The notes beneath the pieces are model-generated. The model did no database searches and was not told the DNA's origin. It saw nothing but the letters and a program-made list of their open reading frames with translations. Below are positions 17,123 to 24,865 of a stretch of DNA of 64,000 bases, in pieces. Position 1 is the first letter of the stretch. Every line of letters starts with the position of its first letter. Both the position numbers and the translations under genes were made by a program. Origin of the DNA: Gp6-AA40 sp963741135 (lineage in GTDB: Bacteria > Acidobacteriota > Vicinamibacteria > Vicinamibacterales > UBA2999); the NCBI GenBank assembly GCA_963741135.1, contig CAVUHC010000006.1, positions 930,001 to 994,000 of the forward strand, read 5' to 3'.

Positions 17123-18334
17123 ATGCGGAAGATGACGTTGCGATACGCGTGGCTCGGACTGATTGTGATTGCGGTCGTTGGTCTTCATACGCTGTCCGGC
17201 GCGGCGCAGAGTCCGAGCCGGTCCGCCGGCATGCCGGTGTTTCAGGCGGACCCGACGTGGCCGAAGCTGCCCAACAACTGGGTGGTGGGCATTGTCTCGG
17301 CGGTCACCGTGGACAGCCGGGATCACGTCTGGATTCTGCATCGCCCGCGAACCGTGGCCGCGGAGCTCAAGGACCGTGCGGCGCCGCCCGTGCTCGAGTT
17401 CGATGCCGACGGCAAGTTCGTGAATTCGTGGGGCGGGGCGGGAAATGGGTACGACTGGCCCACGACCGAGCACGGAATCACGGTCGACCACAAGAACATC
17501 GTCTGGATAGGCGGGAGCGGCGTCGGCGACGACATGTTGCTGAAGTTTACGCTCCAGGGAAAGTTCCTGCGGCAGTTCGGCAAGAGCGGTCAAGGCAAGG
17601 GAAATGCGGACACCGGGAACGTCAACAGACCCGCCGACATCTTCGTGGATGCAAAAACCAATGAGACGTACGTCGCTGATGGGTACGGCAACCGCCGCGT
17701 CGTCGTCTTCGACGCCGACACCGGCGCGTTCAAGCGGATGTGGGGCGCTTTCGGTAACGCGCCTGACAGCGATCCGCCGGCCGGTGCGGCTCCTGGCGCG
17801 GGTGCAGGCGGCGGAGCCGGCCGTGGACGCGGAGCGCAGACCGCGCCGAAGCTCGATACCGAAGGAGAGGGCGCGGAACATTTCGGCAATCCCGTTCACG
17901 CCGTCAAGATCTCGAACGATAACCTTGTCTACGTCGCCGATCGATCCAACCGGCGGATCCAGGTGTTTACGCCGGCCGGCAAGTACGTGACGCAGGTGTT
18001 CATCAACCGGGCTGGGCCTTCCGCGGGCTCGGTTGCCGGACTCGCGTTTTCACCGGACCCGCAGCAGCAGTTCCTGTACGCGGCCGACTACGGCAACTCG
18101 CATGTCGCCGTACTCGATCGCAAGACGCTCCAGGTGCTCTACCAGTTTGGAAGCCGAAGCGCGAACCCCGGCGACTTCCAAGGCCCGCATCACATCGCGA
18201 TCGATTCGAAAGGCAACCTCTACGTGGCGGAAGTCAATCCTGGCAACCGCGCGCAGAAGTTTTTGCTCAAGGGAATGTCGCCAACGCCTCCGTCGAACGC
18301 ACTGACGGCGGCGCAACTGGCGCCGGCGCCGTAG
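17123..18334 (+). CDS. Exported NHL-repeat beta-propeller protein
   Basis: ATG 17123 is preceded by GGAGC at 5 bp and gives 403 aa with a signal segment (YAWLGLIVIAVVGLHTLSGA). Repeats of NHL type are visible: RPADIFVDAKTNETYVADGY with NRRVVVFD, then LVYVADRSNRRIQVF and GPHHIAIDSKGNLYVAEV. A low-complexity Gly/Ala insertion (GAAPGAGAGGGAGRGRGAQ) separates two blades. It most likely folds as a six-bladed periplasmic propeller; peptidyl-amidating-lyase-like enzymes share this fold, but no catalytic set can be assigned. It is 37 bp upstream of the acylase gene and may be co-transcribed with it. Confidence 0.82.
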   Translation: MRKMTLRYAWLGLIVIAVVGLHTLSGAAQSPSRSAGMPVFQADPTWPKLPNNWVVGIVSAVTVDSRDHVWILHRPRTVAAELKDRAAPPVLEFDADGKFVNSWGGAGNGYDWPTTEHGITVDHKNIVWIGGSGVGDDMLLKFTLQGKFLRQFGKSGQGKGNADTGNVNRPADIFVDAKTNETYVADGYGNRRVVVFDADTGAFKRMWGAFGNAPDSDPPAGAAPGAGAGGGAGRGRGAQTAPKLDTEGEGAEHFGNPVHAVKISNDNLVYVADRSNRRIQVFTPAGKYVTQVFINRAGPSAGSVAGLAFSPDPQQQFLYAADYGNSHVAVLDRKTLQVLYQFGSRSANPGDFQGPHHIAIDSKGNLYVAEVNPGNRAQKFLLKGMSPTPPSNALTAAQLAPAP

Positions 18335-18371
18335 GAGAGAGATGCAAGGTCGCCATCGAAAGGGGCACCGT

Positions 18372-20504
18372 ATGAAGCTGCGCACGATTTCGAAGCTCGC
18401 CGCTTCCCTTGTGGTCGTCCTCATCGCTCTGACATCCCAAAGCTTCACCGCCGAGAAGAACGCGGACATTCTCTGGGACACGTTCGGCGTCCCGCACATC
18501 TTTGCGCCGAATCGCGAGGCCATGTTCTACGCCCACGGCTGGGCGCAGATGCAGAACCAGGCCAACCTGCTCCTGCGCCTGTACGGCGAATCGCGCGGGC
18601 GAGCCGCCGAGTATTGGGGGGAGTCGAATCTCGAGCTCGATCGGTGGGTGCAGTTGAACGGCGTGCCCGAGCGCGCAAAGGTCTGGTACGACGCGCAGGA
18701 CTCAACCTTCCGCACCTATATGGACGCCTTCGCCAGCGGCATCAACGACTTCGCGAAGGCGCATCCCGAAGCCATCGACGCCGACAAGCGGGTGGTCCTG
18801 CCGGTCTCGGGCATCGACGTCGTCGGCCATCCGCTCCGCGCCGTGCACTACGGCTACATGGCATCGCCCGAGCGGATGCAGCGTGAAGTGAACGCGCTCA
18901 AGCGTGGCTCCGGCACCATCGCCGAGGGCCCTGACCCCGATCGCGATGAGTTCTCCGCCGGTTCCAATACCTGGACGATCGGGCCGGCGCATTCCGCGAG
19001 CGGCAACGCGATGCTCCTCATCAATCCGCATCTGGCGTGGGGCAACACGTTCTACCGCTACATGGAAGTGCATCTCGTGGGTCCGAACTACGACTTGTAC
19101 GGCGCACCTCAGGTGGGTTTCCCCGTCGCTGTGGTGGGCTTCAATCGGCACGCGGGCTGGGGTCGCACCGTCAACACGATCGACACGGTGGATTTCTTCA
19201 AGCTGACGGTGAAGGACGGCCAGTATCTCTACGACGGCCAGTTGCAGCCGTTCGAGCGGTCCACGAAAACGGTGAAAATCAAGCAACCCGACGGCACGTT
19301 CCGCGAGGAGACGATCGAGATCCGCAAGAGTATCCAGGGACCCGTCGTGTACGACCAGGACGGCCTGACCGTGGCCATGCGTGTCGCCGGTATCGATCGG
19401 CCGAAGATGCTCGAGCAGTGGTTCCGGATGGGCGAAGCGACCAGTCTCGAGGCGTTCAAGGACGCGCTTCGGATGATGTCCGTGCCCATGTGGCACGCCA
19501 ACTACGCCGATGACAAGGGCCATCTGATGTTCGTCTTCGACGGCCTTGTGCCCCGGCGCAACGGGCACGACTATGAGTACTGGTCGCGCGTCGTCTCCGG
19601 CGATACGTCGGCGACGATGTGGACCGATTACCTGTCGTTTGACGAGCTGCCGAAGGCGATCGACCCGGCGGTCGGATGGACACAGAACACCAATCAGCCG
19701 CCGTGGGACATGACGCTGCCGCTGCTCGACCGGACGAAGTACGCCCCCTATTTAGCACCGTCGGGCGAGACGTTGCCGCAGATGCGTACGCTCCGTTCGC
19801 GACGCATGATCACCGAAGACGCCAAGATCAGCTACGAGCAGCTCATTGCGAAGAAACATTCGACGCGAATGGAGCTCGCCGACCGAGTGCTCCCTGATCT
19901 CCTGAAAGCGGCAGACGGCGGCAGCGAAGCCGCGCGGATCCTCGAGAAGTGGGACCGTATGACCGATGCCGACAGCCGTGGCGCCGTGCTGTTTCAGCTG
20001 TTCGTGGATCGCTACTTCTCCGGCCCCGGCGGGGTTGCTGCCAGGCTGCGCGTGAAGTTCGATCCCGCGCGCCCGCTCGATTCCGCCTATGGGCTCAATG
20101 ACCCCGCGTCCGCGCTCGCCGCGCTTGCGGCGGCTGCAGAAGAGTGTCAGAAGCGATACGGCGCGCTCGACGTGAAATGGGGAGACGTCTTCCGCTTTGC
20201 GAGTGGGAAGGTAGACCTGCCAGGCAACGGCGGCCCGGGAGGCTCGGGTCTCTTCCGCACGGTCGCATTCACGCGCAAGGAGGGAAATCGATACTACGCT
20301 GCCAACGGCGAAACCATTGTGTGCGCCATCGAATTTGGCCCTTCGCAGCAAGCGCGCTGCACGCTCGGCTACGGTAACTCCACACAGACGGATTCGCCGC
20401 ACCTCGAGGATCAGTTGCCTCTGATGGTCCAGAAGACGCTCCATCCGGTGTGGCGGGAGAAGAAGGACATCGAAGCGAACTTGGAGAGGCGCGAGAGCTT
20501 CTAG
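18372..20504 (+). CDS. Penicillin acylase family N-terminal nucleophile hydrolase (periplasmic)
   Basis: This 710-aa precursor starts at ATG 18372 and has a signal peptide (KLAASLVVVLIALTSQSFTA). The alpha-chain hallmark TFGVPHIFAPNREAMFYAHG is present. The nucleophile is Ser198 in AGSNTW after a Gly, the autoproteolytic site of the family, followed by MLLINPHLAW and later GWTQNTNQPPW with the conserved Asn region. Family members cleave side chains of beta-lactams, N-acyl-homoserine lactones or other amides; the substrate cannot be decided here. Spacer and beta-chain lengths are normal, and it ends before a half repeat. A second member of the family lies at 24866. Confidence 0.92.
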   Translation: MKLRTISKLAASLVVVLIALTSQSFTAEKNADILWDTFGVPHIFAPNREAMFYAHGWAQMQNQANLLLRLYGESRGRAAEYWGESNLELDRWVQLNGVPERAKVWYDAQDSTFRTYMDAFASGINDFAKAHPEAIDADKRVVLPVSGIDVVGHPLRAVHYGYMASPERMQREVNALKRGSGTIAEGPDPDRDEFSAGSNTWTIGPAHSASGNAMLLINPHLAWGNTFYRYMEVHLVGPNYDLYGAPQVGFPVAVVGFNRHAGWGRTVNTIDTVDFFKLTVKDGQYLYDGQLQPFERSTKTVKIKQPDGTFREETIEIRKSIQGPVVYDQDGLTVAMRVAGIDRPKMLEQWFRMGEATSLEAFKDALRMMSVPMWHANYADDKGHLMFVFDGLVPRRNGHDYEYWSRVVSGDTSATMWTDYLSFDELPKAIDPAVGWTQNTNQPPWDMTLPLLDRTKYAPYLAPSGETLPQMRTLRSRRMITEDAKISYEQLIAKKHSTRMELADRVLPDLLKAADGGSEAARILEKWDRMTDADSRGAVLFQLFVDRYFSGPGGVAARLRVKFDPARPLDSAYGLNDPASALAALAAAAEECQKRYGALDVKWGDVFRFASGKVDLPGNGGPGGSGLFRTVAFTRKEGNRYYAANGETIVCAIEFGPSQQARCTLGYGNSTQTDSPHLEDQLPLMVQKTLHPVWREKKDIEANLERRESF

Positions 20505-20507
20505 CTG

Positions 20508-20537
20508 CCTTAGCCGCTGTGAGGCGTGGTGTGTTCG
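20508..20537 (+). repeat. Solo arm of the 131-bp hairpin element
   Basis: CCTTAGCCGCTGTGAGGCGT onward matches the outer arm of the element at 16785-16916. No matching second arm is present. The truncated MBL remnant begins exactly here. Confidence 0.6.
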
Positions 20538-20735
20538 TCAGGTTCATGCGGAGCTTTCCGAACCTGATCCCGTTGTCGCGGGCGGGGGTCGAATCCATCG
20601 TCACGGCCGTGGCGCCATTCCGCTTCGACCGGATCTATGGCGCCTGGTGGGATCGTCATATCGAATCGGACGCGGCCGCTGCCGTCGCGCGGTCGCTCGA
20701 ACGGTATGTGGCCGCGATCGAGGGGAAAAGCCCGC
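20536..20735 (+). pseudogene. 3' fragment of an MBL-fold hydrolase gene
   Basis: One frame reads FVRFMRSFPNLIPLSRAGVE, then FDRIYGAWWDRHIESDA and ARSLERYVAAI, the usual C-terminus of a family of MBL-fold metallohydrolases. The zinc-binding N-terminal two thirds is missing, and the coding similarity starts at the solo repeat arm. It is a remnant without function. Confidence 0.5.
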
Positions 20736-20811
20736 GTGAAAACACCGTGAGCATCAATCGCGTCTCCGGCGATGCGGTGGGCTCCTGGCTTATACTCCTG
20801 TTTCGTTCACA

Positions 20812-20855
20812 ACGCGGCCGCCTCCGCCAAGGCTTCGGCGGCTGAAGCGGCCGTC
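20812..20855. repeat. Hairpin GCGGCCGCCTCCGCCAAGGC / CTTCGGCGGCTGAAGCGGCC
   Basis: A nested inverted repeat ending 25 bp before the VOC gene start. Its core CCGCCAAGGCTTCGGCGG is also the core of the hairpins at 51620, 53596 and 53917. Confidence 0.55.
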
Positions 20856-20879
20856 ATCAGGCCGAGAAAGGAAGCTGCG

Positions 20880-21374
20880 ATGCGAGCTTGCATGCTGTTT
20901 GTCACCGGGTTGCTGGTGGGAGTGGGTCTTCACACGGTTGCGGCCCAGAGTCCAAACGCCCAGAGTCCAAACAAGGGACTCGTCCAAGTGAATCACATCG
21001 GCATGAACGTGCCGAACCTTGACGAGGCGGTCACGTACTACACGAAGACGCTCGGGTTTCCCGAGGCGTTCCGCGTGAACGACGACAAGGGGCAGGCCCG
21101 TCTCGTGTACGTCCAGGTCAGCAAGAACACGTTCTTCGAGATCCAGCCCGGTCCCGGACGTCCCGCGGCGATTAACCATGTCGGCATCCACGTCGAGAAC
21201 ATGGCTGCCGCAACCGCGATGTTCAAGCAGCGCGGCGCGAACGTGGCCGAGATTCGTACCAGCGACACCAAGGCCATCCTGAACAACATCACCGATCCGA
21301 ACGGGATCCGAATCGAGCTCGCCGAGCTGCCTCCTGAGTCGATGCATCGGCAGGCCATGAACAGGTGGAAGTAA
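20880..21374 (+). CDS. Exported VOC-superfamily (glyoxalase-like) protein
   Basis: ATG 20880 gives 164 aa with a signal peptide (MLFVTGLLVGVGLHTVAA). The mature part is one vicinal-oxygen-chelate unit of two beta-alpha-beta-beta-beta modules: VNHIGMNVPNLDEAVTYYTK, then INHVGIHVENMAAATAMFKQ and ITDPNGIRIELAEL. Histidines and the final Glu are in metal-ligand positions. VOC enzymes include dioxygenases and lyases; export of one is unusual and suggests action on an extracellular small molecule. The 3' end overlaps the tannase-family gene by 10 bp, so the two are translationally linked. Confidence 0.85.
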   Translation: MRACMLFVTGLLVGVGLHTVAAQSPNAQSPNKGLVQVNHIGMNVPNLDEAVTYYTKTLGFPEAFRVNDDKGQARLVYVQVSKNTFFEIQPGPGRPAAINHVGIHVENMAAATAMFKQRGANVAEIRTSDTKAILNNITDPNGIRIELAELPPESMHRQAMNRWK

Positions 21375-22876
21375 CGCTCCGCGCGCTTGTATTCAGCGGC
21401 GCGGCCATCGCCCTGGTGGTTCCTGGCATCGCCTCGGCCCAGGACGCTTGCAGCAAGGTCGCCGCCTCCGCATTCGCGCCCGGCACGACGATCGTCTCGG
21501 CGAAGGCTGTCCCGGCGAATGCCGAAGGCAGCCTTCCGGCCTTCTGTGAAGTGCACGCGAAGATTTCACCCGTCGCAGGTTCCCACATTGGCGCGGTCTA
21601 CCGACTGCCGGCGAACTGGAACGGCAAGGTGCTCGGCATCGGAGGCGGGGGTTTTGCGGGCAACGTGACAATTGCGGCTGCCGCGAATGGTCTCTCACGC
21701 GGCTACGCCGTGATCGAGAACGACATGGGGCATGAGAGCGCGGCCCCGCTCGATCCAACGTTTGCGATCAGGGCGCCAGGCCAACCCAATGTCGAGGCGA
21801 TCGTCGACTTCGGTCATCGCGCGACACACCTGGCGACGACGGTCGGCAAGTCGGTCATCGCGAGGTACTACGGCCGGCCGGCGCAGCGCGCCTATTGGCA
21901 GGGGTGCTCCACGGGCGGCCGGCAGGGCCTGGCGGAAGTGCAGCGCTATCCCGATGACTATGACGGTGTGATTGCGGGAGCGCCCGTCTACACGCCACTG
22001 GTCTACTCGAACGCGATCCTCAGGGTGCAGGCCTTTCACGCCAAGCCCGAGAGCAATCTGCTCCCCGCGCACGTGCCGCTCATCCAGAAACGTGTGCTCG
22101 CCGCGTGCGACATGAAAGACGGCGTCGCCGACGGCATTCTGACCGATCCGCGGGCCTGCACCTGGGACCCGGGTCAACTGGCGTGCGGCGGCGCCGCATC
22201 AGCTGACTGCCTCACCCCGCCGCAGGTCGAGACGGTGCGCCGCATCTATGCGGGGGTGAAGACGAAGGACGGACAGTTCGCCGCCATGCCGCTCATGCGC
22301 GGCGGCGAGAGCGATTGGGTCGGGCGGATGGTGGGCACGCGTGAACAGCCGCGCGGGCTCAATGCCATGCTCGGCGCTCCCTTCATGTCTTACATCGTGA
22401 AGAACGATCCGTCGTACGACATCATGAGCTTCGATCCGGAACGCGACATGGCGGCGCTCGACAGCGGTCTCGCGGCCGCGCACGTGCACCAGCAGAATCC
22501 GGAAATCTCCGCGTTCATCGGCCGCGGCGGCAAGCTCCTGCTCTGGCATGGGTTCAACGACCCGGGTCCAAGCCCGCTCTCGACGATCCAGTATTTTGAC
22601 GCTGTGCGGGATAAAGTGCCGGCGGCAAGGGAGAGCGTACGCCTCTTTCTCGCGCCTGGCGTACTGCACTGCGGCGGCGGCGCGGGCCCGGATCGTTTCG
22701 ACGCGTTGACCGCCATGGAGCGCTGGGTCGAGCAGGGCACGCCGCCAGCTTCGATGATCGCAACCAAAGCCAACCAGCCGCTGTCGCGTCCCCTGTGTCC
22801 TTATCCGCAGCTCGCGCGGTACAAGGGCAGCGGCGACCCGAACGATGCGGCGAGTTTCACGTGCGCGGCTCCCTGA
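21365..22876 (+). CDS. Tannase/feruloyl esterase family protein
   Basis: The GTG start at 21365 yields 503 aa with a signal peptide (LVFSGAAIALVVPGIASA). The nucleophile is Ser182 in WQGCSTGGRQGL, next to a Cys as in fungal-type tannases, and the histidine is in GVLHCGGGAG with a paired Cys. The lid and Ca-binding-like loop CDMKDGVADGILTDPRAC is present. These enzymes hydrolyse gallate or hydroxycinnamate esters of plant polymers outside the cell. Overlap with the VOC gene suggests a joint role on plant-derived aromatic compounds, which is inference. Confidence 0.9.
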   Translation: MEVTLRALVFSGAAIALVVPGIASAQDACSKVAASAFAPGTTIVSAKAVPANAEGSLPAFCEVHAKISPVAGSHIGAVYRLPANWNGKVLGIGGGGFAGNVTIAAAANGLSRGYAVIENDMGHESAAPLDPTFAIRAPGQPNVEAIVDFGHRATHLATTVGKSVIARYYGRPAQRAYWQGCSTGGRQGLAEVQRYPDDYDGVIAGAPVYTPLVYSNAILRVQAFHAKPESNLLPAHVPLIQKRVLAACDMKDGVADGILTDPRACTWDPGQLACGGAASADCLTPPQVETVRRIYAGVKTKDGQFAAMPLMRGGESDWVGRMVGTREQPRGLNAMLGAPFMSYIVKNDPSYDIMSFDPERDMAALDSGLAAAHVHQQNPEISAFIGRGGKLLLWHGFNDPGPSPLSTIQYFDAVRDKVPAARESVRLFLAPGVLHCGGGAGPDRFDALTAMERWVEQGTPPASMIATKANQPLSRPLCPYPQLARYKGSGDPNDAASFTCAAP

Positions 22877-22956
22877 CGGGGCTGCGCATGTGCCCGGATC
22901 CCCCCGTCCTGCCTGGGTCGCTTGACTCGCTCTCAGCATCCATCTAGTCTCCGACC

Positions 22957-24352
22957 ATGACTAGGCACCTGACTCGCGCTCTGGCCGCCACGCTGCTGAT
23001 GGCATCCTCCGTCTTCGCCCAGGCGATCGATCCGTTTCCCCAGCCGATCAATACGACCGACGGTGTCATCCGAGTCAACATCGCGGAGTTCGCGTCGATT
23101 CCGGACATGGACGGCGAGCCGGCGCGCATGATGCTCCTGGTCAACGAGCCGGGCACGCGTCGTTTGTTCGTGAACGACATGCGCGGCCCGCTCTACAACG
23201 TCAGCTATGACGGCAAGACGGTCACGCGTTACATCGACATCAACGCGCAGAACTGGGGAGTCAGCGTCCAGTCGCAGGGGAGAGAGCGCGGCTTCCAGAG
23301 CTTTGCCTTTCACCCGCAGTTCAATCAGGCCGGAACCCGCGGCTACGGCAAGTTCTACACGTACACCGATTCGAGCAACATGCAGCCGACGCCCGACTTC
23401 ATCCCCGCCGGCGGCATGAACACCCATGACACGGTGCTGTTCGAATGGACCGCGAAGAATCCTGCGGCGGCGACCTACGACGGAGGTCCTCCCCGGGAAA
23501 TGGTACGCTTCCGGCAGCCGTTCGCGAACCACAACGCCGGACTCGCGGCCTTCAATCCGCTGGCGATGCCGGGCAGCGCCGACTACGGCTTGTTGTACAT
23601 GGCCTTGGCCGATGGCGGAAGCGGCGGCGATCCGTTCAATGCGGCGCAGAATCTCGGCACGCCCTTCGGCAAGATCCTCCGCATCGATCCGCTCGGCACC
23701 AACAGCGCCAACGGCAAGTACGGCATCCCGGCGAGCAATCCGTTTGTCCGCGGAAACGATCCGAAGAGCGCTCGGCGAGATCTACGCTTACGGCGTTCGC
23801 AACCCGCAGCGCTTCGGCTGGGATCCGAAGAACGGGAATCTCTTCCTCGCCGAAATCGGCCAGAACATCGTCGAGGAGATCAGCCTCATCACGGCCGGCG
23901 CGAACCTTGGCTGGAACACCTGGGAAGCGAGCTTTCGCTTCATCAGTCGCACGGAGATCAAGCTGAATGAGCAGCGCGGCGATCCGAAGGTCACGTACCC
24001 GATCGTCGAGTACGACCATCGCGACCCGCTGTTCGGTCCGCAGGTCGCGACGACTGGCGTCATCGTCTATCGCGGCACGGCGATTCCGCAGCTGGCGAAC
24101 CTGGTGCTCTTCGGTGACAACCCGAGCGGCGAGGTCTTCTACTTCAATGCGGACACGTTGCCCAGCGGCGGACAGGATCCGATCCGTCGCGTGCTGTTCA
24201 ACAGCGGCGGCTCCGCGAAAACGCTGATGCAGTTGATCAAGGAGAAGAAGCCGTCGGCCGCGCGTGCCGACCTCCGCTTCGGACTCGGCCCCGACAACCA
24301 GGTGTTCCTGCTCAACAAACAGGACGGCACGATTCGGCGGATCGTCCCTTAG
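22957..24352 (+). pseudogene. PQQ-dependent sugar dehydrogenase (GSDH family), single frameshift
   Basis: The first frame (22957 to about 23765) has a signal peptide and GFQSFAFHPQFNQAGTRGYG with GKILRIDPLG, the glucose/sorbosone dehydrogenase propeller. The second frame (to 24352) continues ALGEIYAYGVRNPQRFGWDP, with IGQNIVEEI and FLLNKQDGTIRRI. The change occurs at CCGAAGAGCG (23761-23770), and removing one A restores RALGEIY. Full length would be about 465 aa, normal for the family, which oxidises sugars in the periplasm using PQQ. The rest is intact, so a sequencing error or a very recent mutation is likely. Confidence 0.82.
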
Positions 24353-24362
24353 GCGCGTCTTC

Positions 24363-24418
24363 GTGACACTAACGCGCCAGAGTCTCTTTTTCTTGACAAA
24401 GAGGCGCGTTAGTGTCAC
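24363..24418. terminator. Perfect 16-bp inverted repeat after the GSDH gene
   Basis: GTGACACTAACGCGCC (24363-24378) pairs perfectly with GGCGCGTTAGTGTCAC (24403-24418), with a 24-base loop containing CTTTTTC. No T-run follows the stem, so it is not a classic intrinsic terminator but could stop or protect the transcript. Confidence 0.45.
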
Positions 24419-24437
24419 TAGCGTGACAGCGTCCTTT

Positions 24438-24506
24438 GGACACAGCGCGGCCAACGCTGCCCCGACCTGTCATCGGTTTGGTTGCGGCGTTGGCCGCGCT
24501 GTGTCC
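24438..24506. repeat. Perfect 20-bp inverted repeat
   Basis: GGACACAGCGCGGCCAACGC (24438-24457) is the exact reverse complement of 24487-24506, with a 29-base loop. It stands 20 bp after the previous hairpin and just before a GATCC tract and repeat copy A. Confidence 0.55.
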
Positions 24507-24529
24507 TTCGCGCCCTTCGAGGTTTCAAT

Positions 24530-24568
24530 CGGGATCCGGGATCAGGGATCAGGGATCCGATCCGGGCC
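24530..24568. repeat. GGGATC-type tandem tract
   Basis: Imperfect repeats of GGGATCC/GGGATCA ahead of copy A. Similar tracts lie at 27067-27088, 31837-31872, 47022-47074, inside a CDS at 49260-49332 and inside a CDS at 61858-61920. Confidence 0.7.
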
Positions 24569-24578
24569 CTCTCGTCGG

Positions 24579-24834
24579 CGGCCAGTCCTGCCGGACAGCC
24601 GCCGCCGTGCGGAGCACGCCGACGCACGGATACCGGAAAGCGCGCGCAGCGATTAACCGCGTCGACTTCCGTCCGCGCGTTCGAGTTGCTGCGAATCAGC
24701 TCCAGCGCTTTGTGCCGTGGGACGGATGTCGCGTCGAGTTGGCAAATAGTCGACGCGCGATCGTCAGAGTAGGAGCGAGCGCGATTTCCCGGCGTGCGTA
24801 GCCGGCGGCGGATGGCCGGCAGGACTGGCCGGCG
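24579..24834 (+). mobile_element. 255-bp terminal-inverted-repeat element, copy A
   Basis: Ends CGGCCAGTCCTGCCGGACAG and the inverted GCCGGCAGGACTGGCCGGC. Internal landmarks are CGCGTCGACTTCCGTC, GTGCCGTGGGACGGATGTCG and CGCGATTTCCCGGCGTGCGT. There is no ORF of its own. It differs from copy B at 27100-27356 at only about five positions by eye, and both have the same orientation. Confidence 0.85.
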
Positions 24835-24865
24835 AAGACAAAGGCCAGAGATACACGAGTCGACC

